Shown here piece by piece: positions 32,505 through 40,450 of a stretch of 64,000 nt of DNA. The notes below the pieces were generated by a model. It was given only the letters and a program-made list of their open reading frames with translations. It was not told where the DNA came from and did no database searches. This DNA is from Bacillus zhangzhouensis (lineage in GTDB: Bacteria; Bacillota; Bacilli; Bacillales; Bacillaceae), in assembly GCA_025809375.1 (NCBI GenBank), contig CP099514.1, positions 1,426,001 to 1,490,000 on the forward strand, given 5' to 3'. Position numbers and translations under genes: made by a program. Positions within the stretch are counted from its first letter, which is position 1, and each line of letters starts with the position of its first letter.

Positions 32505-32561
32505 AAGGGAGATTCAGAAAATATTACAGACTTTTTTAAATAAAGAAGGTGAACGGTCAGT

Positions 32562-33464
32562 ATGTTGAGCGGTTTAACGGTTGCGGTGATCGGGGGAGAT
32601 GCAAGGCAGCTTGAAATTATTCGCAAGTTGTCACAGCAGCATGCCAAAGTATTTTTGGTCGGATTTGACCAGCTGGATCATGGATTTATCGGTGCTGAAA
32701 AGCTGAAAATGTCTGAACTTCCATTCGAACAAGTAGACAGTATGATCCTGCCAGTATCTGGGGCAACGGATGAAGGCGTTGTTGCTACAGTTTTTTCAAA
32801 CGAGCAGGTCTTGCTGGAAGCCAAATATTTAGAAAGAACCCCTGCCCATTGTACCTTGTACTCAGGTATTTCAAATACGTACTTAGACAATCTGGCAAAA
32901 CAGGTGAACCGGAAGCTTGTGAAGTTGTTTGAGCGAGATGATATTGCCATATATAACTCTATTCCAACGGTTGAAGGAATTATCATGATGGCCATTCAGC
33001 AAACGGACTATACGATTCACGGGTCTCATGTCGCTGTTCTCGGACTTGGAAGAACAGGACTCACCATTGCCCGCACATTTCGGGCACTAGGTGCAGACGT
33101 AAAAGTGGGGGCGGCAGACACAGCACATTTAGCGCGGGCCTTTGAAATGGGGCTTGTCCCTTTTTCAATGGAGCAGTTAAAAGAAGAAGTAACGGACGTT
33201 GATATTATCATCAATACCATTCCAAGTCTTGTATTAGATTCATCTGTTATCGTCAGCATGACACCAAAGACACTCATTTTGGATATCGCCTCCCGCCCAG
33301 GCGGAACAGACTTTGACTTTGCACAAAAGCACGGAGTGAAGGCACTTCTTGCTCCAGGACTCCCGGGGATTGTTGCACCAAAGACAGCAGGACAAATCAT
33401 TGCAAAAGTGCTTTCCGGGCTTTTATGTGAACTTGCGGAGGAAAAAAGGGGGATGGAAAAATGA
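32562..33464 (+). CDS. spoVFA: Dipicolinate synthase subunit A
   Basis: NAD(P)-dependent subunit that with DpaB converts dihydrodipicolinate to dipicolinic acid in the mother cell; calcium dipicolinate gives spores heat resistance. The 300-residue protein starts MLSGLTVAVIGGDARQLEIIRKL and has a Rossmann block VAVLGLGRTGLTIARTFRALGADVKVGA near residue 155. SRPGGTDFDFAQ and LAPGLPGIVAPKTAGQI follow. Start ATG 32562 follows AAGAAGGTGAACGGTCAGT. It overlaps spoVFB by four bases and is next to dapA-dapG-asd, which supply its substrate. Confidence 0.97.
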   Translation: MLSGLTVAVIGGDARQLEIIRKLSQQHAKVFLVGFDQLDHGFIGAEKLKMSELPFEQVDSMILPVSGATDEGVVATVFSNEQVLLEAKYLERTPAHCTLYSGISNTYLDNLAKQVNRKLVKLFERDDIAIYNSIPTVEGIIMMAIQQTDYTIHGSHVAVLGLGRTGLTIARTFRALGADVKVGAADTAHLARAFEMGLVPFSMEQLKEEVTDVDIIINTIPSLVLDSSVIVSMTPKTLILDIASRPGGTDFDFAQKHGVKALLAPGLPGIVAPKTAGQIIAKVLSGLLCELAEEKRGMEK

Positions 33465-34057
33465 CAACATCATTAAAAGGGAAAAGAATCGGCTTTGGTT
33501 TAACAGGTTCCCACTGCACGTACGAAGCTGTTTTTCCGCAAATCGAAGCGCTTGTAAAAGAAGGGGCAGAGGTGCGTCCAGTGGTGTCGTACACGGTGCA
33601 GAGCACGAATACGAGATTTGGAGATGGAGCCGAGTGGATCGAACGGATTGAGAAGCTGACTGGATTCCAAGCGATTGACTCAATCGTGAAAGCAGAGCCG
33701 CTCGGACCTAAACTGCCGCTTGATTGTATGGTCATTGCTCCTTTAACAGGAAACTCAATGGCGAAATTTGCAAATGCTATGACAGACAGTCCTGTTTTAA
33801 TGGCTGCTAAAGCAACCATACGAAATCATCGGCCTGTCGTTTTAGGTATCTCAACAAATGATGCGTTAGGCTTAAATGGTACAAATTTGATGAGACTGAT
33901 GTCAACAAAGAATATTTTCTTTATTCCATTTGGTCAGGATGATCCATTCAAAAAACCGACCTCTATGGTCGCAAACATGGATCTGCTTCCTCAAACAGTA
34001 GAAGAGGCACTTCAGCTTAGACAAATTCAGCCGATTTTAATTGGACCAAACGAATAA
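33461..34057 (+). CDS. spoVFB: Dipicolinate synthase subunit B
   Basis: Flavoprotein-like subunit (HFCD/flavoprotein fold) of dipicolinate synthase. The 198-residue product begins MTTSLKGKRIGFGLTGSHCTYEAVFP and has the flavoprotein-type LPLDCMVIAPLTGNSMAKFANAMTDSPVLMAAKATIRNHRPVVLGIS segment, which resembles phosphopantothenoylcysteine decarboxylase proteins. ATGA overlap with spoVFA and a GGAGGAAAAAAGGGGG site inside spoVFA indicate tight coupling. Confidence 0.97.
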   Translation: MTTSLKGKRIGFGLTGSHCTYEAVFPQIEALVKEGAEVRPVVSYTVQSTNTRFGDGAEWIERIEKLTGFQAIDSIVKAEPLGPKLPLDCMVIAPLTGNSMAKFANAMTDSPVLMAAKATIRNHRPVVLGISTNDALGLNGTNLMRLMSTKNIFFIPFGQDDPFKKPTSMVANMDLLPQTVEEALQLRQIQPILIGPNE

Positions 34058-34196
34058 TAGATTCACTAGAAAATCATGAAAGATTCAAAAAAGATGCCTC
34101 AAGCCTTGCTTTTCTATGGTAAAATAAAATGTAAAAAGTCATAGGATGGCCATCCGAAAGAAATGAATCATGGATGGATCGGAAGGAGTTTTACTG

Positions 34197-35216
34197 ATGG
34201 GAAGAGGATTGCATGTAGCTATAGTTGGAGCGACTGGAGCTGTCGGTCAACAAATGTTAAAAACACTAGCTGACAGAGAATTTGAAATGGATACACTTAC
34301 TCTACTATCCTCAAAACGTTCTGCTGGAACAAAAGTGACATTTAAAGATCAAGAGTACACTGTTCAGGAAGCAACACCTGAAAGCTTTGAAGGAGTGAAC
34401 ATTGCATTATTCAGTGCTGGAGGAAATGTTTCAAAGGCGCTAGCTCCTGAAGCAGTCAAACGAGGGGCGATTGTTGTAGACAACACAAGTGCTTTTCGTA
34501 TGGACGAAAACATCCCTCTTGTCGTACCAGAGGTAAACGAAAAAGATTTGCATGATCATCAAGGGATCATTGCAAACCCTAACTGTTCAACAATTCAAAT
34601 GGTAGCGGCATTAGAACCGCTTCGTCAGGCGTATGGAATGAAAAAAGTCATTGTCTCTACGTATCAAGCAGTATCAGGTGCGGGACATGAAGCTATTGAC
34701 GAACTATACAGCCAATCGCAAGCCATTTTAAATAAAGAAGATGTAACACCAGAAGTCATGCCTTATCAAATTGCATTTAATGCGATTCCGCAAATTGATA
34801 AATTCCAAGACAACGGCTATACATTCGAAGAAATGAAAATGATCAACGAAACGAAAAAAATCATGCATATGCCAGAGCTGGAAGTAGCGGCAACATGTGT
34901 GAGGCTTCCAATTGAAACGGGTCATTCAGAATCTGTCTACGTCGAACTAGAATCAAATGATGCAACAGTGGAAGATCTCAAATCAATTCTAAAAGATGCA
35001 CCAGGAATTACGCTGCAAGATGATCCATCTCAGCAAATTTATCCAATGCCTGCAGATGCTGTTGGGAAAAACGACGTATTTGTCGGCCGCATTCGGAAAG
35101 ATTTGGACCGTCCAAACGGGTTCCATATGTGGATTGTATCTGATAACCTGCTGAAAGGCGCTGCATGGAACTCAGTTCAAATTGCAGAAAGCTTAAAAGC
35201 ATTAAAATTAGTTTAA
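34197..35216 (+). CDS. asd: Aspartate-semialdehyde dehydrogenase
   Basis: Reduces aspartyl phosphate to aspartate semialdehyde with NADPH, the branch point to lysine/DAP, threonine and methionine. ATG 34197 ([21 protein letters not shown]) follows GGAAGGAGTTTTACTG. Catalytic Cys is in [19 protein letters not shown] and His is in [14 protein letters not shown]. The product is 339 residues, seven fewer than the 346 of B. subtilis. The difference maps to one place, [11 protein letters not shown], where B. subtilis has an extra VKGDKKH before YQIAFNA. The gap is in frame, so the protein is probably still active. Confidence 0.96.
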   Translation: MGRGLHVAIVGATGAVGQQMLKTLADREFEMDTLTLLSSKRSAGTKVTFKDQEYTVQEATPESFEGVNIALFSAGGNVSKALAPEAVKRGAIVVDNTSAFRMDENIPLVVPEVNEKDLHDHQGIIANPNCSTIQMVAALEPLRQAYGMKKVIVSTYQAVSGAGHEAIDELYSQSQAILNKEDVTPEVMPYQIAFNAIPQIDKFQDNGYTFEEMKMINETKKIMHMPELEVAATCVRLPIETGHSESVYVELESNDATVEDLKSILKDAPGITLQDDPSQQIYPMPADAVGKNDVFVGRIRKDLDRPNGFHMWIVSDNLLKGAAWNSVQIAESLKALKLV

Positions 35217-35234
35217 CATTCAATGGATGATGAG

Positions 35235-35285
35235 GACGAACAGAAGAGAGTTAGGCATCTTTCGCCTGCTCTCTTCTGTTACGTC
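35235..35285 (+). repeat. long hairpin between asd and dapG
   Basis: AACAGAAGAGAG (35239-35250) pairs perfectly with CTCTCTTCTGTT (35269-35280). Inner AGGC/GCCT and outer GACG/CGTC extend the stem. The downstream T tract is short, so it is not a classical terminator, and it ends about 10 bp before the dapG ribosome site. Confidence 0.7.
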
Positions 35286-35308
35286 AAAATGAACTTGGAG
35301 TGAAAACA

Positions 35309-36523
35309 GTGAAAATAATTGTCCAAAAATTTGGCGGTACATCTGTCAAAGATGATCAAGGTAGAAAAAGGGCACTTGCCCATATTTTATCTGCAAAAGA
35401 GAAAGGCTATAAATCGGTTGTCGTCGTTTCTGCGATGGGACGAAAAGGCGATCCCTATGCGACAGATACGCTGCTTGGTCTGCTTTACGGCAGCGCGCAG
35501 CATATGACAAACCGAGAAAAAGACTTGCTTGTTTCCTGTGGAGAGAATATCTCAGCTGTTGTGTTTTCAAGTATGCTGAATGAAAACGGTCTAAAGGCTG
35601 TAGCGATGACTGGAGCTCAGGCGGGCTTTGTGACAGATCAGGAGCATACAAGTGCGAAAATTATTGACATGAAGTGCGAACGTCTGGAGGCAGCACTGTC
35701 TGAACATGATGTTGTCGTTGTCGCTGGGTTCCAGGGAGCCGCGAAAAATGGAGACGTGACAACAATCGGACGAGGTGGCAGTGATACGTCCGCAGCTGCT
35801 TTAGGCGCTGCATTACAGGCAGACTTTATTGATATTTTTACAGATGTAGAAGGCGTTATGACAGCAGATCCCCGCATTGTTGAAAATGCAAAACCGCTGA
35901 GAGTCGTGACATATACGGAAATTTGCAACCTCGCATATCAAGGGGCAAAAGTCATTCACCCGAGAGCTGTAGAAATTGCGATGCAGGCAAAAGTACCCAT
36001 GAGGGTCCGTTCAACATACTCTGATGATGAGGGCACACTAGTTACATCACACTACTCAGATAAAATGAGCCATGATGTGTACGACCGCCTCATTACGGGG
36101 ATTGCACATGTCAATGATGTGACGCAAATCAAAGTTCCTGCAAAAGAAGGTCAGTACAGCGTACAAACAGAAGTCTTCAAAGCAATGGCAAACGCACAAA
36201 TCAGTGTCGACTTCTTCAACATCACACCGAGTGAAATTGTGTATACAGTGACAGGTGCAATGACTGAAAAGGCAATGTCGATCCTAAAAGATCTTGGCTA
36301 TACGCCAATTGTGACAACAAATTGTGCGAAAGTATCAGCTGTTGGCGCAGGCATTATGGGTGTACCAGGTGTCACATCTAAAATTGTATCGGCTCTATCC
36401 GAGCAAAACATTCCGATTTTACAATCGGCTGACAGTCATACGACCATTTGGGTGTTAGTGAACGAAGAAAACATGAGAGCAGCCGTCAATGCCCTGCACG
36501 AAGTGTTTGAACTTTCAAGATAA
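35309..36523 (+). CDS. dapG: Aspartokinase I (diaminopimelate-sensitive)
   Basis: Phosphorylates aspartate, first step of the aspartate family. In Bacillus this isozyme is inhibited by meso-diaminopimelate. GTG 35309 (MKIIVQKFGGTSVKDDQGRKR) has TTGGAG about eight bases upstream and gives 404 residues, as in B. subtilis; GTG 35300 overlaps that site. Motifs: KFGGTS, GRGGSDTSAAALGAAL, DIFTDVEGVMTADPR, and two C-terminal ACT domains (about 260-400). In the dipicolinate-lysine gene cluster. Confidence 0.97.
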   Translation: MKIIVQKFGGTSVKDDQGRKRALAHILSAKEKGYKSVVVVSAMGRKGDPYATDTLLGLLYGSAQHMTNREKDLLVSCGENISAVVFSSMLNENGLKAVAMTGAQAGFVTDQEHTSAKIIDMKCERLEAALSEHDVVVVAGFQGAAKNGDVTTIGRGGSDTSAAALGAALQADFIDIFTDVEGVMTADPRIVENAKPLRVVTYTEICNLAYQGAKVIHPRAVEIAMQAKVPMRVRSTYSDDEGTLVTSHYSDKMSHDVYDRLITGIAHVNDVTQIKVPAKEGQYSVQTEVFKAMANAQISVDFFNITPSEIVYTVTGAMTEKAMSILKDLGYTPIVTTNCAKVSAVGAGIMGVPGVTSKIVSALSEQNIPILQSADSHTTIWVLVNEENMRAAVNALHEVFELSR

Positions 36524-36553
36524 ATGTGATTGAATCATGATGAGGTGAAAAAA

Positions 36554-37420
36554 ATGAATTTCGGAAATATCGCAACAGCTATGATTACACCTTTTGATAA
36601 AAAGGGCAACATCGATTTCCAAAAGCTATCAATTCTCATTGATTACTTGTTAAAAAACGGCAGTGACTCCTTAGTCGTTGCAGGGACAACAGGCGAATCG
36701 CCAACTTTATCGAATGAAGAAAAAGTCGCTCTTTTTCAGCAATCGGTAAAATTAGCAAATGGTCGTTGTAAAATCATTGCAGGAACAGGCAGTAATAATA
36801 CAAATGCGTCTATCAAACTAACGAAAAAAGCAGAAGAAGCGGGCGTTGATGCAGTGATGCTTGTCGTACCTTATTACAACAAGCCATCACAGGAAGGCAT
36901 GTATGCACACTTTAAAGCAATTGCCGAGTCTACATCTCTTCCTGTTATGCTTTACAATGTACCAGGAAGAACGGCAGCTTCATTAGCACCAGAAACAACG
37001 ATTAAGCTTGCCCAAATACCAAACATTGTTGCCATCAAAGAAGCAAGCGGCGATCTTGATGCTATGACAAAAATCATTGCAGAGACGCCAGAAGATTTCG
37101 ACGTATATTCAGGAGACGACAGCTTAACACTTCCAGCTGTATCTGTTGGTGCAAAAGGAGTTGTGTCTGTTGCGTCTCATATCGTAGGGCTGGATATGCA
37201 GCAAATGCTGAAAAGCTATGCTTCAGGCCAAACAGCTAATGCAGCATTGATCCATCAAAAGCTGCTTCCAATTATGAAACAACTTTTCTCAGCGCCAAAT
37301 CCAACGCCTGTCAAAACAGCTCTTCAGCTGAAAGGACTAGACGTCGGATCTGTTCGTCTTCCGCTTTTGCCTTTGTCAGAAAAAGAGAGACTGGATTTAA
37401 GCAGCATTTTAAACAGCTGA
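36554..37420 (+). CDS. dapA: 4-hydroxy-tetrahydrodipicolinate synthase
   Basis: Condenses pyruvate with aspartate semialdehyde, first committed step to DAP, lysine and dipicolinate. ATG 36554 follows GATGAGGTGAAAAAA and gives 288 residues; the upstream ATG 36530 lacks a site. Class I aldolase TIM barrel: VAGTTGESPTLSNEEK, MLVVPYYNKPSQEGMY (Tyr in the catalytic triad), YNVPGRTA and the Schiff-base Lys in VAIKEASGDL (about residue 162). It ends the spoVFA-spoVFB-asd-dapG-dapA set. Confidence 0.97.
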   Translation: MNFGNIATAMITPFDKKGNIDFQKLSILIDYLLKNGSDSLVVAGTTGESPTLSNEEKVALFQQSVKLANGRCKIIAGTGSNNTNASIKLTKKAEEAGVDAVMLVVPYYNKPSQEGMYAHFKAIAESTSLPVMLYNVPGRTAASLAPETTIKLAQIPNIVAIKEASGDLDAMTKIIAETPEDFDVYSGDDSLTLPAVSVGAKGVVSVASHIVGLDMQQMLKSYASGQTANAALIHQKLLPIMKQLFSAPNPTPVKTALQLKGLDVGSVRLPLLPLSEKERLDLSSILNS

Positions 37421-37439
37421 TCAAAACAAAAGATTTCGT

Positions 37440-37480
37440 AAGCGGTCATTCTCAGATGTCCCTGAGTATGACCGTTTGTT
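37440..37480 (+). terminator. terminator after dapA
   Basis: AAGCGGTCATTCTCAG (37440-37455) pairs with CTGAGTATGACCGTTT (37462-37477), one mismatch, followed by a short T-rich tail. Confidence 0.8.
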
Positions 37481-37514
37481 ATACATAAACACTTTCTTAA
37501 AATGTGACTTCATC

Positions 37515-37544
37515 TTGTTTTCTAAAATTAGATTCAGTTATAAT
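37515..37544 (+). promoter_or_regulatory. sigma-A promoter of rnjB
   Basis: TTGTTT (37515-37520) and a perfect TATAAT (37539-37544), 18-bp spacer, 48 bp before the start. Confidence 0.65.
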
Positions 37545-37591
37545 AGCATTAAGCGATGATGGACGGGCTTGAGACTAGGAGGATAAGAAAT

Positions 37592-39259
37592 TTGAAAAAG
37601 AAAAATACAGAGAACGTAAGAATTATTGCACTCGGAGGCGTTGGAGAAATCGGGAAAAATCTATATGTCATTGAGATTGATTCGGACATATATGTAGTAG
37701 ATGCAGGTTTAATGCATCCAGAAAATGAAATGCTAGGCATTGACGTCGTCATTCCTGATATCTCTTATTTAACAGAGCGTGCTGATCGGGTGAAAGCAAT
37801 TTTTCTTACCCACGGACATGATGAAGCAATCGGAGGCGTCTTCCATTGCTTGAGCAAATTGTCTGTACCAGTCTACGGAACGAAGCTGACCCTTGCGTTA
37901 CTTCGAGAAAAATTAAAGCAGTATGGCTTCAATCAAAAAGCTGATTTGCGTGAGGTACATGCAAAATCAGTCATTACTTTTGAAACAACAAAAGTATCAT
38001 TCTTTAGAACGAATCACAGCATCCCTGATTCAGTTGGGATCAGCTTCAAAACCTCTCTTGGTTCAATTGTATGCACAGGTGATTTTAAATTTGATCAAAC
38101 CCCAGCGCTTAACCAAGCCTGTGACATCGGAGAGATAGCGAAAATTGGAAACAACGGCGTTTTAGCACTACTTTCAGACAGTGCAAATGCTGAAAAACCA
38201 GGCTATACACCTTCTGAGGCGCTCGTCCAAGACGAAATCTCAAATGCAATGTACAATGCTGAGAATCGTGTGATTGTTGCTGTGTCTTCATCTAATATTA
38301 ACCGCGTGCAGCAGATTATTAATGCAACAAATCAAAATGGCCGTAAGCTTGCCGTTGCAGGGAAGAATATGATGACAACCCTTCAGCTGGCGATCAAGCT
38401 TGGTTATGTTACAGCAGACGAAGAATTATTTGTACCGGTTCAAGAAGTGAAGAAAATGGCGAAAAACGATGTGGTCATCCTGACCGCTGGAAGCCACGGA
38501 GAGCCGCTTGCTGCTTTAACAAAAATGGCGAAGCAAAATCACAAACAGCTTCATATTGAAAAAGATGACACTGTTGTGATTGCATCTACACCTCTTCCTG
38601 GACAAGAACTCACATACTCTAAAACAGTGGATTTCCTAACAAGAAGCGGAGCACAAGTCATTTTTGCACAAAAACGAGTGCATGTATCTGGACATGGCTG
38701 CCAAGAAGAGTTAAAGCTGATGCTGAACTTACTAAAACCGAAGTATTTAATTCCGGTGAATGGCGAGTATCGTATGCAAAAAGCACATTCTCGTATTGCG
38801 GAAGAAGTAGGCATGAAACGCAGTGACATTTTCTTGATTGATAAAGGAGATGTTGTTGAGTTTAGAGGACAGAACGTCAAAATCGGTGAAAAAGTCCATC
38901 AAGGGAACATTTTAATCGATGGTCTTGGCGTTGGTGATATCGGAAACATCGTGTTACGCGATAGACGTCTATTGTCTCAAGATGGCATCTTGATTGTTGT
39001 CATTACGCTCGATAAACAAAAGAAACAATTAATTTCTGGACCTGAAATCATCACAAGAGGATTTGTATATGTAAGAGAATCCGAAGAGCTGATTGTGAAA
39101 GCAACAGAAATGGTCAAAGGGATTGTCAAAGAGCAAACAGAAAATTCAATTGTTGAATGGTCAACATTGAAACAATCCATGCGCGATGTACTCAATCAAT
39201 TCCTATATGAAAAAACAAAACGTAAGCCGATGATCATTCCAATTATTATGGAAGTGTGA
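37592..39259 (+). CDS. rnjB: Ribonuclease J2
   Basis: Metallo-beta-lactamase/beta-CASP RNase that forms a complex with RNase J1 in mRNA and rRNA processing. TTG 37592 (MKKKNTENVRIIALGGVGEIGKNLYV) follows GACTAGGAGGATAAGAAA and gives 555 residues, as in B. subtilis. The metal-binding motif is HGHDEAIGG instead of the HGHEDHIGG of fully active J1, consistent with the weak activity of J2. The beta-CASP region (YTPSEALVQDEI...AVSSSNINRVQQII) and C-terminal dimerisation domain follow. It is followed by a terminator and tepA. Confidence 0.96.
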   Translation: MKKKNTENVRIIALGGVGEIGKNLYVIEIDSDIYVVDAGLMHPENEMLGIDVVIPDISYLTERADRVKAIFLTHGHDEAIGGVFHCLSKLSVPVYGTKLTLALLREKLKQYGFNQKADLREVHAKSVITFETTKVSFFRTNHSIPDSVGISFKTSLGSIVCTGDFKFDQTPALNQACDIGEIAKIGNNGVLALLSDSANAEKPGYTPSEALVQDEISNAMYNAENRVIVAVSSSNINRVQQIINATNQNGRKLAVAGKNMMTTLQLAIKLGYVTADEELFVPVQEVKKMAKNDVVILTAGSHGEPLAALTKMAKQNHKQLHIEKDDTVVIASTPLPGQELTYSKTVDFLTRSGAQVIFAQKRVHVSGHGCQEELKLMLNLLKPKYLIPVNGEYRMQKAHSRIAEEVGMKRSDIFLIDKGDVVEFRGQNVKIGEKVHQGNILIDGLGVGDIGNIVLRDRRLLSQDGILIVVITLDKQKKQLISGPEIITRGFVYVRESEELIVKATEMVKGIVKEQTENSIVEWSTLKQSMRDVLNQFLYEKTKRKPMIIPIIMEV

Positions 39260-39263
39260 TGAT

Positions 39264-39299
39264 AAATCCCAAGGAGCAAAAGCTCTTTGGGATTTTTTG
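39264..39299 (+). terminator. terminator after rnjB
   Basis: AAATCCCAAGGAGC (39264-39277) pairs with GCTCTTTGGGATTT (39282-39295, one bulge) and continues into a T run. Confidence 0.85.
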
Positions 39300-39378
39300 A
39301 TGTGGCGTGTTGAATGCGGATGGAATATACCCTATTTGTTCATAATAGGAGAAGAGTTTGAGGAAAGGATGGAGACAA

Positions 39379-40107
39379 ATGGACGAAAAGAATGAACAGC
39401 AGCCTGAGCGAAAGCCAGAAGAAAAAGATAGCATTATGAGCAAAATACAGCAGCTCGGTGAAACAGCCGTTCCACAGCTGCCGCAAGATACAAATATCCA
39501 TTGCCTCACCATTATTGGACAAATTGAAGGCCACATGCAGCTTCCACCGCAAAATAAAACAACCAAATACGAACATGTCATTCCGCAAATCGTAGCCGTT
39601 GAACAGAACCCGAAAATTGAGGGCCTTTTGATCATCTTAAATACAGTAGGGGGAGATGTTGAAGCGGGACTCGCGATTGCAGAAATGCTTGCTTCTTTAT
39701 CGAAACCAACTGTCTCGATTGTGCTTGGCGGCGGCCACTCTATAGGTGTCCCGATTGCTGTATCGTGTGACTATTCGTATATTGCAGAAACAGCCACGAT
39801 GACCATTCATCCTGTGCGGTTAACAGGTCTTGTGATTGGTGTTCCCCAAACCTTTGAATACTTAGATAAAATGCAGGAAAGAGTTATTAACTTTGTCACA
39901 AGCCACTCCAACATTACAGAAGAGAAGTTTAAAGAGCTCATGTTCTCAAAAGGCAATTTGACAAGAGACATCGGAACAAATGTCGTTGGTCATGAGGCAG
40001 CGGAATACGGACTCATAAATGAAGTGGGCGGCGTAGGACAAGCAATTAAAAAGTTGAACGAACTTATCGGAGACGGGGCATCTCAAAACAAGGGGCTGAT
40101 CCAATGA
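39379..40107 (+). CDS. tepA: ClpP-like serine peptidase TepA (translocation-enhancing protein)
   Basis: Cytoplasmic ClpP/SppA-fold peptidase reported to help protein export and, in spores, to degrade small acid-soluble proteins. ATG 39379 follows GGATGGAGACAA; the TTG at 39358 lacks a good site. The 242-residue product has the [14 protein letters not shown] oxyanion region, the serine in [22 protein letters not shown] and the histidine in [12 protein letters not shown]. It overlaps ylzJ by four bases. Confidence 0.94.
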   Translation: MDEKNEQQPERKPEEKDSIMSKIQQLGETAVPQLPQDTNIHCLTIIGQIEGHMQLPPQNKTTKYEHVIPQIVAVEQNPKIEGLLIILNTVGGDVEAGLAIAEMLASLSKPTVSIVLGGGHSIGVPIAVSCDYSYIAETATMTIHPVRLTGLVIGVPQTFEYLDKMQERVINFVTSHSNITEEKFKELMFSKGNLTRDIGTNVVGHEAAEYGLINEVGGVGQAIKKLNELIGDGASQNKGLIQ

Positions 40108-40340
40108 TATTATATACACCTATGCCATATGAAGCTATTTACGCTGAGGAACAGGGAGAACGCAAACTCCAGCAGGTAAACATACAAGGTGTGCCTGTGA
40201 TGGTTGAAATGAAAGAAGATGAAGCAGAAATCGTTCAAGTCATGAGCACCAATCCAATGGATTTTCTCAATCAAGAGCTTGCACCAGGCAAGCGATTGAA
40301 GTTACATTTAGGCGCTAATCAAACCAACTCATATGAATGA
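40104..40340 (+). CDS. ylzJ: YlzJ-like conserved small protein
   Basis: Conserved 78-residue protein of unknown function (YlzJ family), always next to tepA in Bacillus. It begins [32 protein letters not shown] and has a mixed beta/alpha character and no membrane segment. The four-base ATGA overlap with tepA indicates translational coupling, so it may assist TepA; that is inference from position. Confidence 0.88.
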   Translation: MILYTPMPYEAIYAEEQGERKLQQVNIQGVPVMVEMKEDEAEIVQVMSTNPMDFLNQELAPGKRLKLHLGANQTNSYE

Positions 40341-40345
40341 TTCTA

Positions 40346-40354
40346 TGCTATAAT
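40346..40354 (+). promoter_or_regulatory. extended -10 promoter before spoIIIE
   Basis: TGCTATAAT (40346-40354) is a perfect -10 with the extended TGn element. No good -35 is visible. It would start a leader of about 90 nt that contains the hairpin at 40378-40404. Confidence 0.5.
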
Positions 40355-40377
40355 AAAAGGAAAACTTACAACAAGAT

Positions 40378-40404
40378 GCAGCCAAAACCAGGCTGCTTTC
40401 TTTC
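40378..40404 (+). terminator. terminator-like hairpin in the spoIIIE leader
   Basis: GCAGCC (40378-40383) pairs with GGCTGC (40391-40396) followed by TTTCTTTCT. It can end tepA-ylzJ transcripts and, lying downstream of the extended -10 element, may attenuate spoIIIE. Confidence 0.6.
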
Positions 40405-40450
40405 TGATCTTTCGGTAGGTTATATTTTCTTTCGTAGTAAGGTGATGAGT

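Noticed and set aside
33397-33819. Minus-strand ORF of 140 codons across spoVFA-spoVFB
   Set aside because: Shadow of two clear dipicolinate synthase genes.
39246-39635. Minus-strand ORF of 129 codons over the start of tepA
   Set aside because: Cysteine-rich translation of the tepA antisense strand; it includes the rnjB terminator and lacks initiation signals.
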